NCBI GenBank assembly: GCA_028753945.1 | Contig: JAPNXP010000013.1 | Span: forward strand, 5,209,501 to 5,273,500 | DNA from: Hexactinellida sp. DTS-2022 | Taxonomy: Eukaryota; Porifera; Hexactinellida | Direction: 5' to 3' | Length of the DNA stretch: 64,000 nucleotides | Part shown: piece by piece, positions 1 through 14,600 of the stretch | How the letters are laid out: each line of letters starts with the position of its first letter | Numbering within the stretch: the first letter of the stretch is position 1 | The notes under the pieces: generated by a model | Database searches by the model: none | The model's input: the letters and a program-made list of their open reading frames with translations, nothing else | Told to the model about the DNA's origin: nothing | Translations under genes and position numbers: made by a program

Positions 1-1457
1 ATTCTGTTATTCTTCATAAAAATGCGCCAGCTTCTTATCTATGTGTAGCATTTGTTTTCAACACTTTTACAATAATATATCATGAGTTATGACCAATTTA
101 TGACTATGGTTTTGTCTGTTTTGTCATATTTTCACACCTCAAGGCCCTCAAATATACAATAAAGTATTATATAAAACACCAATTTGGTAATACAAATATG
201 GAAATAGCATTTGCGCACAAAATGAGACGTTACACAACACGATCCAATCAATATTCGATAAGTTATGGACTTTTGGGCCACAGAAGGGTCAAAAAATCTG
301 ACATTTCACACCTGTTGATATTTCAGAAACGCTTTGAGATAAAATGATCATAGGCATTAGAAAATACTGTAAATACCTCACTTTCTATACGTTTATAATA
401 CATTTTAGGACTCTAGGTGTCACACTTTTTAACATGACCATATATGGTAATTTGATGTGCCCAATTTTGATGACGAAGCAAATTTTGTAACTCTTGATCT
501 CTGGACAGCAGAGACTAGCTCTAAAATTCTAGTCACATCATGATACTATTTCTTACTCATTGGATAAACTTTTGGGATTATATTATAATTCGAATGATGT
601 GTTCCGATTTCAAATGCCCAAATATGGTGGTGTCAAAGTGGCAATATGTTAAAAAGGTGACAAAAATCCAACTTCTGATTCAAATGAGATAGAGCTTAGC
701 TCTAAATTTCTAAAAATAGTCTAATTCAATTTCAAATGACATTATCTATTTTATGCAGTTTAGGAACTCCTTTTCCTCGCACTTTCATATTCTGGACTCA
801 GCCACTTCGACACAAATTAATTAAATGCTAATTATGAAGGTGTAAAAAAAGACCATTTGGGCATATGGATGTAAAAAAGAGAATTTTTATTCTAGAAAGT
901 CAAACTTTTTTTTAAAATGCTCAGTATATGTAGGCGCATGTTTTAAAAGCGGGCAGTTTTGGCAATATAATACAAAGAAATTGAATTAGTATACTTTTAA
1001 TGAAAAATAGTGGTTTTTTTTTTACCAATTTCACAAAAATGACAATAACATAGAGTAGATTAAAGAAAAAGCATATTTCGGTTCGATTTAAAACATTGAG
1101 TATTGACTCAGGTATATTTTATAATTGACATGTTTCGCGCTAAAAACTAACATAAAAATTTTTTGTAAATATTTGGCTAGTATGGATTAGGCCTATATTG
1201 ACATTGTCTAGTTCATAACTAAGGATATATACATAGTAGAACTCTAATATTTTCAGGGATATCTTAGATATATTAGTACTATCCAAAAACGCAATAAAAA
1301 CATTAGGTCGTCGGGTGTCAAAATATCAGTACAGAGCACCCTTAACCGTGTTCTTATAACCATGTTCGACTAACGAGGTTCTACTGTACCTTTGGTATTG
1401 TAACTAACTTGAGTTACTATTATAATTTGTTTTACTTTCTAAAAATAGATATTTGTT
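1..1457. other. AT-rich upstream region without recognised gene
   Basis: I see no coding exon in this stretch. It is AT-rich and has no long open frame. A short MITE end lies near 1335-1390, where the text GACTAACGAGGTTCTACTGT matches the termini of the CAGT-type MITEs found elsewhere in the window. The promoter of the downstream ankyrin gene is presumably in the last few hundred bases, but no convincing TATA or initiator signal could be singled out. Confidence 0.5.
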
Positions 1458-2646
1458 ATGGAAGGAATAATTCCTCAATTGCATGAGGCTGCTAGAAATG
1501 ATGAATCTGGTAAGTACACAAATTTGTTTTTATTTATTTATTTATTTATTTATTTGCCTAACTATAGTATATTGTCTCAATTCAGTTAAATGTTTGGTTA
1601 AACCTGTTAATTGACACTTCTAAACAGGGGCATTAATTGTCCCATGGTGTTCCTATAAAGTTTTAACACCTCTATTTAAACCTGATATATATTCTTTATT
1701 GTCAATTATCCATATTCAACCTATTTATTGTTATTGTTGTTATTATATAGAAATTTAAAGTATACAGTGAAATTTTGACCCGATTAAGCGGAGAAATATA
1801 TTAATCGGTGGATCTATTAAGCGGAGTATACACGTATACTGTATTTGTACTTTTCATATAAATTTACCATACATATATCCTATCTATAATACCTATTAAA
1901 TACATACATATACGCTATAATCTGATTGGCTGTAGAGAGGACTCGGGACCTGCTACGCAGATTCGAGTTCGCCCCTCAGCTGGCGCTGTTGGCCAATGGG
2001 CTCTCTCCCGCCCACGTGGCGGCTCTCTCGGGGTCTCTCGGGGTACTCAGGACACTGGTAGAGTTCTCACAGGAGGATAGCAAGTTAGTTCCGGTTATAG
2101 TTCCGGTTATAGTTATAGTTCCGGTTATAAATTATAAGTTCCTGTTATAGTTAAAACATCACTCTTTTAACATCCCTTATACGTATATTCTAATTATGGA
2201 TTATTTTGCCCGAAGGTCATTTTGAAGGTAAAAACTTTGGCGCCTGCTCAGTGTTATTCAATGGCGGCTTTAAATTCCGCGTATAAGAATTTGTATTTCG
2301 GGCGCCAAAAAAACGCAACTAAAATTTCCCAAATCGTCGTTTAGTCGCGCAAATTCCGGCGCTTATTTTAGGCGGGTTTACAGCTGTAAATAATAATAAT
2401 ATTGAACAATCGGAATCCTGTTAATATCCATAGTCCAGTAATACTATAATCTGTCCCCCAATCAGATTCGTGGCATCTGCCCAGGACAAGCAGGGCCTAA
2501 CTGTGCTGCATTACGCGGCTTTAGGCGGGGATCCGGACGTGGTGGCTTATCTGATCTCAGAATTCGGAGACTCAGCCGCTATTCGGAACCATAACGGAGG
2601 TCTGCCCATACACTTCGCAGCCGGAGCAGGTATAACACCTCTCTTG

Positions 2647-2682
<36 letters not shown>

Positions 2683-5600
2683 GTAGTATACTCTCTTGTA
2701 AACAATAGTAGTATAGTATACTCTATTTTGTAAACAACAACAGTATAGTCTCTTTTGTAAACAACTACAACAACTTTATAGTCTTTTGTAAACAACAACG
2801 GTAGACACCTCTTTTGTAAACAACAACAACAGTATACGATTACCTGTTTATTTGTTTGATATACTATGTATTGTGTTACTAAACAATTTGTGTTGTAAAA
2901 CGTAATATAAGTGTTCACAGCCATTCAGAGTGTGACAAAATGGCGATTATAGGTAATTTTTAATATTTTTGCTAGGCATGTTTTATTTAGCCAGACAACT
3001 GCAATAGCATTTTGCATAGGATGTTTATTTCTAAGTTGAATTATTCATGAATTAGTCAACTTAGGTTTATTTTGATGGGATAACTGCCAATAGCATTTCT
3101 AGGTTTCAATATTGTAGCGATTGCAAGCATTGAATTAGCATTGGCAAATGTTAAGCCCGTGATTGCACATTGTGATCAGCCAATAGAATTATATCCTGGG
3201 CTGGCATTTGCTCCTATAAATAGCATACAGAAATCGGATACCTTGATTCCCATTTATACGTTTATATTGGAATTATAGGAATATTATACCATCAGATATT
3301 GGAAATATAGTAAATATTGGAAGTAAATTCGAAAGTGGAACTATACCCAGAATTGGAACTAATTTGGAAATTCGAACAAATTCGAAATTGCAACTATACA
3401 CAAAATCTGAAGTAAATTCGAAATTGGAACTATACCCAGAACTATAATTGGAACTGGAACTAAGATATGGACTCGACTGAGAGATTGGTTGCTGAGAATA
3501 AAACGGAACATTCCTATGGATCTACCCTAGAAACCATTTCACAATTCCAAACGGTTAATTTTAAACAGATTTCTCGAGCATTCCACACATTCCTTCTGCT
3601 ATCTTCTATCTCCATGGCAACGCTATGGATACAAACAAGCGTTTCGCTCTACATTCCATTGTTCTCTGGCGTTGCTATGAAGAAAGGTTTGAGTGACACT
3701 GAAATTGGTCTTATAATGGGATTCTCACCTTTTGTTAGTTTCCTTATTTACCCGTTTGTGAACATATTTGTAAACACAAACAATTTCAAATTCACCTTTG
3801 CTTTAAGTGGCATTTATTTGAGTGGCAGTTTAACACTTTTCGGTTTATTAGTCGAAATGGATAGAATTTCTTTTGAGGTGTTTGTATTTGTTTTTCAGAT
3901 TTTACAAGCGTTCGCACTTTCAGTTATATTCTTATCATCGTACGCACTAATGTTACGAATATTCCCGAAATATCGAACTTTCATAATCGCCGTTTCTGAG
4001 ATATTTATCGGATTGGGTTATATGACCGGACCACCTTTGGGAGGGGCGCTTTTCGAGAGATTTGGATTCACACTTATGTTCTTTGGAACTGGAACTATCT
4101 CGTTTGTGTTAGTTTCAGTTTCAATTTGTATCTTGGTTCCGTATACTTTGAGCAGCGACTCTTTTGAAGATGAAGGAACACAGGATTATTTTCTGGCCGT
4201 GCGAATATTGGGACATTCCGATTTGTTGTTCTTAAACGTGTTAGTTCTTATTTCCGCCAGTTCCTTCAACTATTTCGTTCCCGTTTTGAGTCCGTTTATG
4301 TTTGACAGGTACAAAATGGATCCAGGGGAGGTTGGCTTAATATTCCTGTCCGGAAATGCTGTTTATGTGTTGATGGCACCTATAATAGGGTTTGCCACTT
4401 CTAAAATTAGCTACTTGACACCTTTTATTGTTGTTGGTTTTATTATACAATCAGTTGGTACGCTTTTCGTGCCTCCTTCGAATTTAGTTGTTGATGTTCT
4501 CCACAGAGCTGTTAATGGAACTGAAACTATGAATTTAGTTCTGGTGTCACCTTATTTCGGAATGTCTTTGATTGGGTTCGGTTATATTATCTCGTATTTA
4601 CCACTTTTGACAGAATTAATGAATCGAGCTGATAAACAATTCCCTGGAACTGCAAATGTGACAACAACAGTGACATCAATATTTGTGTCTGTTTATTATT
4701 TGGGGGAAGGTTGTGGCCCTTTGGTGGCAGGTATTGTGGCACAGTATTTCACGCTTGATGTTGTTGTTGTTTACATTTCAGGTGTTATTGTTTTTTTCGC
4801 TATTCTAACTTGTTTGTTTATTCTATTAGATTTTTATAAATTTGTTAGACGTAAATTTTTGTTGTTCTCTGATTATGAAACTATAAATTAGGTGTTTGTT
4901 GTTATTTATGCTGATTAAACACGTATTCATATATATTATTTTGACCAATAAAATCAATATTTAGGACATTTGGATGTGTTAAGGAAATTGGTCACACATT
5001 CTGGCGCCCATTTTGCTAACGACAAAGACAACACAGGTAAATACTCACAGCTTATTGGTCAGTATTCCCAAGTTAATTTGTTAATAAATATAACCTTTTT
5101 GGTATCTTAAATTATGTGAAAACGTGTTTTGGCGGATTTTTAAAAATAAAAGGTGTCAAAAAGTCTAAAATTACAGCTGTGCCGACAGCATATCATTTGG
5201 AGGCACTATATTTTTTGGTCGTTGGTTGATTAATACATAGGTGTTAAAATTGACCTTTTTGTATCTCAAATCTTGTGAAAGCTTGTTTGGGCGGATTTTT
5301 GTTTTATAAAGGTGTCAAAAAATTAACCTAAAATGTGTTAAAATTCTTATTTTTGATACAGTACTTGAAATTACATGACACTATGTTATAAGAGGTGTAA
5401 AAAATTACTTTTGGGATCTCGAATTATATAAGCTGTTAAAATTCATATTTTTGGTATCTCAATTTACATGACACTCCGCTCTAAGAGGTGTTAAATAGTG
5501 TCGCGTAGGAACCACCCCTGCTTACTTCTCGGCTCAGGAGGGACACCTGGATTGCTTCAAGTATCTGTGCATAGAGGCATATGCAGATAAGTTAAGCAGA

Positions 5601-8600
5601 GCCGGGGATGGGATGACCACTCTGCATGGAGCCACTCAGGGGGGACACTTCGATACCGTAAAGGTACTGTTGTTGTTGTTGTTGTTACTGTTGTTATTGT
5701 TGTTGTTGGGTGTTTGTTTGTTATTTGGTTGTTTGGTTGTTTTTGGGATTGGTTAGTTGTTTGTTTGTTTGTTTGTTATGTCTTACTTGTTGTATATTTG
5801 TTTGTTTGTTTATTAGTTATTGTCGTGATTATTATTATTAATAATTAATCTTATTGTTATTTATTTGCCCCAATCCTTATAATATACTATCCCCAATTGC
5901 TATTACACTTGTTGTTGTTTATGTTTACTTCAATACCCTAGTGGATCGTTCAGCAGATGGGACCCCGCATAATAGAGGACAGAGCTGACGACGGTGCCAC
6001 TCCGGTCCACTTCGCAGCAGGTGTTACATTCCCACATTACCCTAGCAACCGTATTGACAATAGTTATGTTTAGCCTCCGGACACGAGGATATTCTGGCTT
6101 ACTTTCTGCAGCAGGGCTCAGCGCCGCTTCTCGTCGACACGCGCGACAAAGAAAATGCCACACCGGCCCACGACGCAGTGGAGTACGGGTAGGCCACCTT
6201 ATAGGCCACCTTATGCCACTTATTGTGCCACTTATTGAGCCACCTTATATGCCACTTATTGAGCCACTTTATAGGCCACTTATTGAGCCACCTTATAGGC
6301 CACTTTATATGCCATTTTATATGCCACCTTATGCCACCTTATAGGCCACTTATTGAGCCACTTTATATGCCACCTTATAGGCCACTTATGACAAATATTG
6401 TGCCACTTCTGACACTTTTATACCACTTATATGCCACTTGTGTCACCTCATAAGCCACTTATTGTGCCACGTATATACCAATTATTATCACACCTATTAT
6501 GTGCCACTTTTGACACTTATAGGCCACTTCTGTGCCACCTTATATGCCAATTATTTTGTCACGTTACATGCCACTTTTTAAGTGACTTACTATGCCACTT
6601 TCTGCCACTTATGCCACCATTTTAAGCTCTTATTTAAGTTGGTACTTTTTCTCTATGGGACACAAATTCGCGTTATTTTGGCACAAATATTATATCACCT
6701 AACCGGAACCAACTTTATAGACACCTGAAGTCTCTCAAGGTTCTGGTACAATTCAATGCGGATCTAACAGCAGAAGATGACGTGAGTATAATAACATTCC
6801 TATTGCCCAGTTGGGTAACTATGGTATGTATAGGAGGGAGAGAGTCCATATTCACTTGCTATGAAGGCGCCACAAAACGACCCCATTTACATATTTGTGT
6901 CGGAGTACATGCGACTCGCTCCTTCGCCCCAGGGACCGCGACACATTCGAACAGAATCAGAGTCCCTCTCAATTGTGTCGCAGTCGGACACATCGGGACA
7001 CAGGCTCCCTAAAACCTCCCGAATGGAAGCAACTGAGATAAAGCAGGCGACCACTCAAGCCACACAAATTCTGACACACAGAACTAGGCATGAGAGGGAA
7101 TCTGTTGATAGGTAACAGCTTTAAAGTCAATAATATATACAGTAGATACCGGTTATAAGAACATGCCGGTTATAAGAACATTCTACAGGAAAACTGTTTC
7201 CATATAGCCTGTATATTTTATGCCGGTTATAAGAACATTATATGCAGTTCCCGACGATGTTCTTATAACCGGTATCCACTATAGTATATACAGTAGACTC
7301 CCATATTATAATTAACCTTGTATTCGTTAACCTATTAACAGAGTGCCATTAGGTGTATATTGGTATCTATATATAGTATGTATAATCTGTTCTATTTATA
7401 GAATGCACAAAGAAAGGAAGAAGTCCCTAAAGAAGGAATCTCTAGTTGATACTAAGAATAGATTATTATCCTACGACAATATTTCACCAAAGGTATGTAG
7501 TTAACAACCAATCATATCTGTGCAGTGGTTTATATAGGTGCAAAATCTAAAATTATACCTGTGCCAAGGGTTTTATATGAGCAAATTCTAAAATTATACC
7601 TGTGCCAAAGGTTTTATAGGAGCAAAATCTAAAATTATATAGAATTATATCTGTGCCAAGGGTTTATAAAGGTGCAAAATCTAAAATTACACTTGTGCCA
7701 ATGGTTTATCTAGGTGCAAAATCTAAAATTATACCTGTGCCAAGGGTTTTATATGAGCAAAATCTAAAATTATACCTGTGCCAAAGGTTATCTAGATGAA
7801 AATTCTAAAATTATACTTGTGCTAAGGGTTTTATAGGAGCAAAATCTAAAATTATATAGAATTATATCTGTGCCAAGGGTTTATAAAGGTAAAAAATCTA
7901 GAATTATACCTGTGCCAAAGGTTATCTAGATGCAAAATCTAAAATTATATATGTGCCAAGGGTTTATAGGAGCAAAATCTAAAATATACCTGTGCCAAGG
8001 GTTTATATAGGAGCAAAATCTAAAATTATACCTGTGCCAAGGGTTTATATAGGTGCAAAATCTAAAATTATACCTGTGTCAAGGGTTTTCTAGGTGCAAA
8101 ATCTAAAATTATACCAGTGCCAAGGGTTTATATAGGTGCAAAATCTGAAATTCTTCCTGTGCCAAGAGTTTTCTAGGTGCAAAATCTAAAATTATACCTG
8201 TGTCAAGGGTTTTATAGGTGCAAAATCTAAAATTATACCAGTGTCAAGGGTTTATATAGGTGCAAAATCTGAAATTCTTCCTGTGCCAAGAGTTTTCTAG
8301 GTGCAAAATCTAAAATTATACCTGTGTCAAGGGTTTTATAGGTGCAAAATCTAAAATTATACCAGTGCCAAGGGTTTATATAGGTGCAAAATCTGGAATT
8401 CTTCCTGTGCCAAGAGTTTTCTAGGTGCAAAATCTAAAATTATACCTGTGCCAATGGTTTTATAGGTGCAAAATCTAAAATTATACCAGTGCCAATGGTT
8501 TATATAGATACAAAATTGCTTGCAGTGTGATTCCATTTAGGTTCTGGGTTGGCACTTAATTTGGTGCCAGGTCTCTGGCAAGATTTTTTGGTCCAGAAAT

Positions 8601-11600
8601 CCCTGTTTAGGTAAACCCCTGATCTGTTCTATAATTAGCCACATTCCTATAGTACCCTCGACCGATCGGACATTCCAGACTGAGATCCAGTAGCGAGGAG
8701 AACATTCTCGACTCCTCTCCTCTTGCCGTGACGCGGTCTGACCACGTTATGCCTCGGGTTAAGCACCAGTCACACGTGCGCCACAGGTCTGATTAATAAT
8801 GGATATTTCGCACAAAATGTGCACAATAATTAGGGACATCATCATACAATTCTTCTAAATACCATATTTTGAAGTTAGAACACACAGCTGTGCCGACAGC
8901 ATGTTTGTCGTTGGTTGATTAATACATAGGTGTTACATTGACCTTTTTGTATCTCAAAGTTTGTGTAAAAACTTTGGCGGATTGTGTGTTAACATATGTG
9001 TTTGTTGTTTGTTGTTTTGAGAGGTGTTGTTGTTGTAGGCCCCTCCCCTCTGCCTACCGGCGCCCCTACCTGGACGCAGAGGATCTCCTGTTGGACAAGT
9101 TTGTTACCCACGGGTACGGTTTGCCCGCTCCCCCAGTTAAGAACCTTAAGCACGCAAAGCGGGTCGATCTTAGTCAGGTATCCGAACTGGTTAAGCGACG
9201 GGAATCCATAAGAACTCGGAAAGATGTTTATATCTACAGACAGAAACAGCTGAGACGAATTGTAGAGCAATCCGTCTCTAAGAAAAAGGTGTTAAATCAT
9301 CAATTTCTGATAGAATATACGTATAAGGGTGTTAAAAGATTGATGTACCAGTAGTGTGTTATACACAAGATTCCCATATGAGATAGGAATGGGAATGTTT
9401 TTAGCCTATGGGAATTCACATGTGGTAATTCTGTGGGAATTCTCACATGTGGGAATCATATGGGAATGGGAATGAAAATTCCCTTCCCAACCCTGGTTAT
9501 ACAGCCATTTGTAAATAAGCTCCTAATGGTCTGATCCAATTATCATACGCTTAAATCACAAAAATTAATGTTATGGTATAGGAGAGGATTCCAAATTTTC
9601 GCGCTCCTAAATTCAAAATTTCCTAAAATCTTACTCTAAAATACCAAATGTATAAATACAATTTAGGAGCGTATTTACAATGCCTGTATAATACACAGAT
9701 TACGTAACGTTTGAAAGACACCATACACACCATACCATTAAGAGGACACAATTTTAATTTTAATTTTCTAGATTCTGAAATATGAGGATATCCAGAAGAA
9801 GTTGGATACCCCCTCTCACGTAGCGGACACATTTGAGCCACCTGCGCCTCCCATCACCAGTTCAAACCTGCCACTCGGCGCCACTAAGTGGGACCAGTAC
9901 ATAGAGACGGATTCTAATCCGGACAGTGTAGACGAAAGGTGTTAGATTAATCGATTTTAAACACCTAGGGATTCTAAATTTAAGTTTAATCCAAATCACA
10001 TTCAGAATGGGAAATAATCTGAAAATCTCAAAAAATTAAGGATTTTAGTTCCATAAATTTTTCTTTAAAATGTTTGATTAATCGGGTAAAACTATCAAAG
10101 TGATACAATTAAGACTATACAGTAGTGTTCCCGTAATAGCAAGTCATATTTTGCTCGAAATTTAATTGCTATTAGAGGAACATAATTAAATTAAATGCTC
10201 GCTTGGGACTGAAACTTGCTAATAGAGCAATATTGCTATTATAGCAAGCACCACTGTACTTCCTTTCCACCAATCACCTCGCGCTCTCAATAGGTACAAC
10301 ATAGCTGCTGGCATTGAGTTGGCGACGCTGGCACTTTTGGCGCCCAGCTGTCTGTCGGCCTTCACGAGCTATCTGCCCGAAGAAACATTCGTGGCTCTGG
10401 AGGGGAAGAAGTGGCAGAAAGAGAAAGGAATTAAACTGGGGAAAATGAAGACTAGACAGAGACAGGTTTGTTTGTTTGTTTGTTTGTTTGTTTGTTTGTT
10501 TGTTTGTTATTTGTTTTGTTATTTGTTTATTTGTTTATGTGTTTAACTTATTTGTTTATTTGTTTATGTGTTTAACTTATTTGTTTATTTATTTATTTTT
10601 ATTTTATTTGTTTATTTTTTATTTTATTATTTATTTATTTATTTATTTATTATTTGTTTGTTATTTATTTATTTGTTTGTCCACCAATCACCAGTTGGGC
10701 TTGGGAGGGCCTCCGGAGGAGTATTCCGACCAATCAGATGACCCGTTCACTTATGACGACATAGAAGCTCGGCGGCGCGGCTGGGACGAAACTGCAGAAA
10801 CAGAAGTTAAGAAAAGCAAGCATTTCATTGGTGGAGAGGATTCCAAAGAACCGGGTAATATCATACCGCCTAAAGATGCAACCAAAGGTATTTTAGGAAT
10901 GTGACATAAGCGACACATTTATGGTAGACAAGTGGTTTCACACCTCTGATTAGTTACTGTTATAACTTGCACTCATTTCACCAACAGTGTATTATACTGC
11001 CGTTTGTAAATACGCTCCTAATCCTGGTGTCATTTCCATACGCCTAAATCACTAATTAATGTTACGGTATATAGGAGAGGATTCCAATTTTCGCGTTCCT
11101 AATTAAAATTTTCCCCAAAATCATACTCCAAAAAGGAGCGTCTCGCGCTCCTGGATAATTCCTTGTTGACCGGATTAGAAATGAACACTTAACATACCTA
11201 TCTATAGTTAGTTTCAGTTTCAGTTCTAGTTCCATATAGGCAAGAAGAAGCACAGTGTGAGCAAGGGACTGAGCAGTTTAAGAAAGAGGGTAACAAGAAG
11301 CAAACAGTCGGGCAGATCTGGCTCCGAGTCTTCTCTGGTTAGCTACGCCTCTGATGGAGACCCCTTTCCGGAACCGGAACTGGAACTGGAACTAGAGAGT
11401 ATGCTGCCTATTCTTAGTTCCTATAGTAACCTATATAGTTCCTATTGTTACCTGTATAGCTGTAGTAATAGTTCTATACAGAGTTTCAAAACAAATTGAG
11501 TATTGTAAAAATGAAAATGCTAAAACTTAAAATTTTACCTGAATGAAAGCCTGTTTATATAGTAATTCTTATAGAAACAGTTATATAGCTACTGTATTAA

Positions 11601-14600
11601 GCCCTGACAGTATTTGTTAAACAGATAAGAAATACAGTAGAACCTTGTTAAATACGAACACTATTCAGTCCCCTTCAAAGGCTTTCTACTAACGAGATTC
11701 TATTTTAACACCTTTGTTTACATGTATAGGTGTTGTTGTTGACACCTTCGAGGGTCCGGCGTTCTCCTCTCTGGCTCAGAAGATAAGTGCGGAGTACGGA
11801 GAGGGAGACCTGACCCCTAGGGGCGACACAGCAGCGACACAATTCAAGTACCAAATACAAACCGAATACAGCGAGAAGTCTAGTCTGGGAGAAAAGAGAG
11901 TATACAAAGTTTGTAAATAATAATACACAGTCGACTCCGCTTAATAGAGTCACCTCGGGACCAGGTTACTTTGACCCGATTAAGCGGAGACATCTATTAA
12001 CCGGTGGCTCTATTAAGCGGAGTATACGTATAACTATTTTTAGAATGGTGTGTTATTTAGGCGCGTGAAATCGGAGCTGAGACTTTCGTTCCGCCGCCTC
12101 CCTTATCGGAACCGGAAATAGAACCTAATGCATTCCGATCCTCTAAAACGGTTGCTAGGGAAGAGGCAGCGACACAATCTGGCGTTACCAGGACAACGGA
12201 TAGTCGCAGAAGGAATGTTTTTATTCCTGTGAAGAAAGAATCAACAACACCAGCTGTTGTTACCAAAAGTACAGCAACCAATCAACTTGTGTTTAACTTG
12301 TTGTTATTATTGTTTGTTTGTTTGTTTAGCAAATGTGATTGAGCTCCCACCTGGCTCCTCTTCTGATTCGTTAGTCTCCGATGCAGAAACAGAGCAGCTG
12401 ATTGGCCAAGCAACAGCTGATAAGTCTAAACAGCTGATTGGTCAAACAACAGCTGATAAACCAAAACAGCTGATTGGCCAAGCAACAGCTGATAAACCTA
12501 AACAGCTGATTGGGCAAACAACAGCTGATAAACCTAAACAGCTGATTGGTCAAACAACAGCTGATAAACCTAAACAGCTGATTGGTCAAACAACAGCTGA
12601 TAAACCTAAACAGCTGATTGGTCAAACTACAGCTGATAAAGCTAAACAGCTGATTGGTCAAACAACAGCTGATAAACCTAAACAGCTGATTGGTCAAACA
12701 ACAGCTGATAAACCCAAGCAGCTGATTGGCAGAGCTCAGAGTGATAAAACTAATCAGCTGATTGGGTTAGTGCCAGCTGATAAAACAAATCAGCTGATTG
12801 GTCAGGCGTCTACAGAGCTTTCTAACAGCAGTAAGTTAATTGGCCAATGGAATTCGAATTCGAGAGGTATCAGGTGTTTATTATTGTTGTTGTTGTTGTT
12901 GTTGTTGTTTAGATGAAGATTTGAATGCTATTCTCCAGGAGCTGGACTTGATAGGATTTGATTTGCAAATGGAATTAGATGGCATTTCGGAGGTGACCAC
13001 TCCTCCGACACAATCCCGAACCCAGTCTAGACAACCGGAACCAATTCGTAAACCGGAACCTAAAATATTAATACCGGCATCAAAAACGGAACCTAAAATG
13101 TCAAAACCGGAACCTAGGGTATCAAAACTGGAACCTAAGGTATCAAAACCGGAACCTAAGGTTTCTAACCCGGAACCAATCGCATCTCGACTGGAACTAT
13201 TCCAACCGTCTCAAAAACCGAAACTCGAAACCCCTGCCAAACCGGAACCTACTCCTGAATCTAAGAATAGAACGGACCCCTCCCGACCTAAGGTTACCCC
13301 CTCAGGGGACAGGGGACCAGGGGACAGGGGGAGATCCAGAGGGGGCAGAACTCCCGGAGGCCTCAAACTGTCCTATAACGCAGAGAATAATTATCCGGAG
13401 TCCTTGGTTAGTTGTTGTTGTTGTGGTTGTTAAAAACATTCTACGCGCCTAAGTCAGTTTTTTTACATTTCTCAATTTTCGCCCGCTTATAAAAGTTTTC
13501 TTTCAAATTCACGCGCCTAGATGACACCTTTGTTGTTGTTGTTGTTGTTGTTTACCCGTGTCTCCTAGGATGACTCGAGTGTTGTGTCGAGCAAACAGGG
13601 ATCGGAACTTCAGTTCCAAATCGACAAACACAACAAACTAGTGGATCAGGCCTCAGTAGCCAATCAGATTAGTCTGGATAAACAGAATGAACTACAGCTG
13701 CAACTTTCTAAAGCAGATGATTTGGTTTGTTTATTTGTTTATTTGTTTGTTTGTATTATTGTTTACCTGTTTACCTGTTACCTGTTGCCAGGTGAGGAAG
13801 CGCAGCTACTCGTACGAACAATCCCAAATTCATCTCAGAAAAGTGTCGGTGTCCACAAAGCAGCCACATTTGCTAACTCAAGCCCGCGAGAGAGCTGGCC
13901 AATCACAATCCCTCCTGGAGGAAGCCAAAACGCGACAGAAGGAAATTAGGAATCAATTGGATATTCATGTGGAGCAGCTTAGTCAGCTCGAGCAAACTCT
14001 GGGTAAACAACTGGTAAACAAACTGGTAAACAAACTAGTAAACAACTGGTAAACAAACTGGGAAACAAACTGGTAAACAACTGGTAAACAACTGGTAAAC
14101 AAACTGGTAAACAAACTGGTAAACAAACTAGCAAACAAACTAAAAACAAAGTGCTAAATAGTACACAAACTGGTACACACAACAACAAATTGACAAAAAT
14201 AAGTTAACAACTAATAATAGATAAACAAACAGCTAACACAAGTAAACAAATGCATTTGTTGTTGTTTACACGTTTGTTTATTTATATTTAGGACAGATGA
14301 TTAAGTTTAAGGGACAGCAAAGCGAGCTATTAACGCAGGTTGGAATTATTCTAATCTGGAACCTATTGTGTTTATAGTTCCAGTTCTATTTATAGCTACG
14401 GAAGGAAGTTTCGGAAACCGAACTTGTCACAAAGGAGGACACACCGACACGTAGAAAGCCTCCTATCGTGCCACTTCAGACACACACAGGTATGTTGTTG
14501 TTGTTGTTGTTTACTATTTGTGTCACAATTTAATTTATTAATTTGGTTCCCTATCTGTTGTTGATTACATATTGTTGTTTATTTGTTGTTTAACATGTTA

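Noticed and set aside
5930..7115. Several overlapping 60-116 residue frames
   Set aside because: They arise from the GCCACTTATA minisatellite or from ankyrin exons extended into introns; spliced exons explain the coding parts.
7518..8516. Possible CRISPR-like array
   Set aside because: Units are contiguous with no unique spacers, and the setting is an intron of an animal gene.
12371..12697. Repetitive antisense frame opposite the QLIGQ repeat
   Set aside because: A stop-free shadow of the 36 bp coding repeat; the sense strand fits the spliced ankyrin gene.
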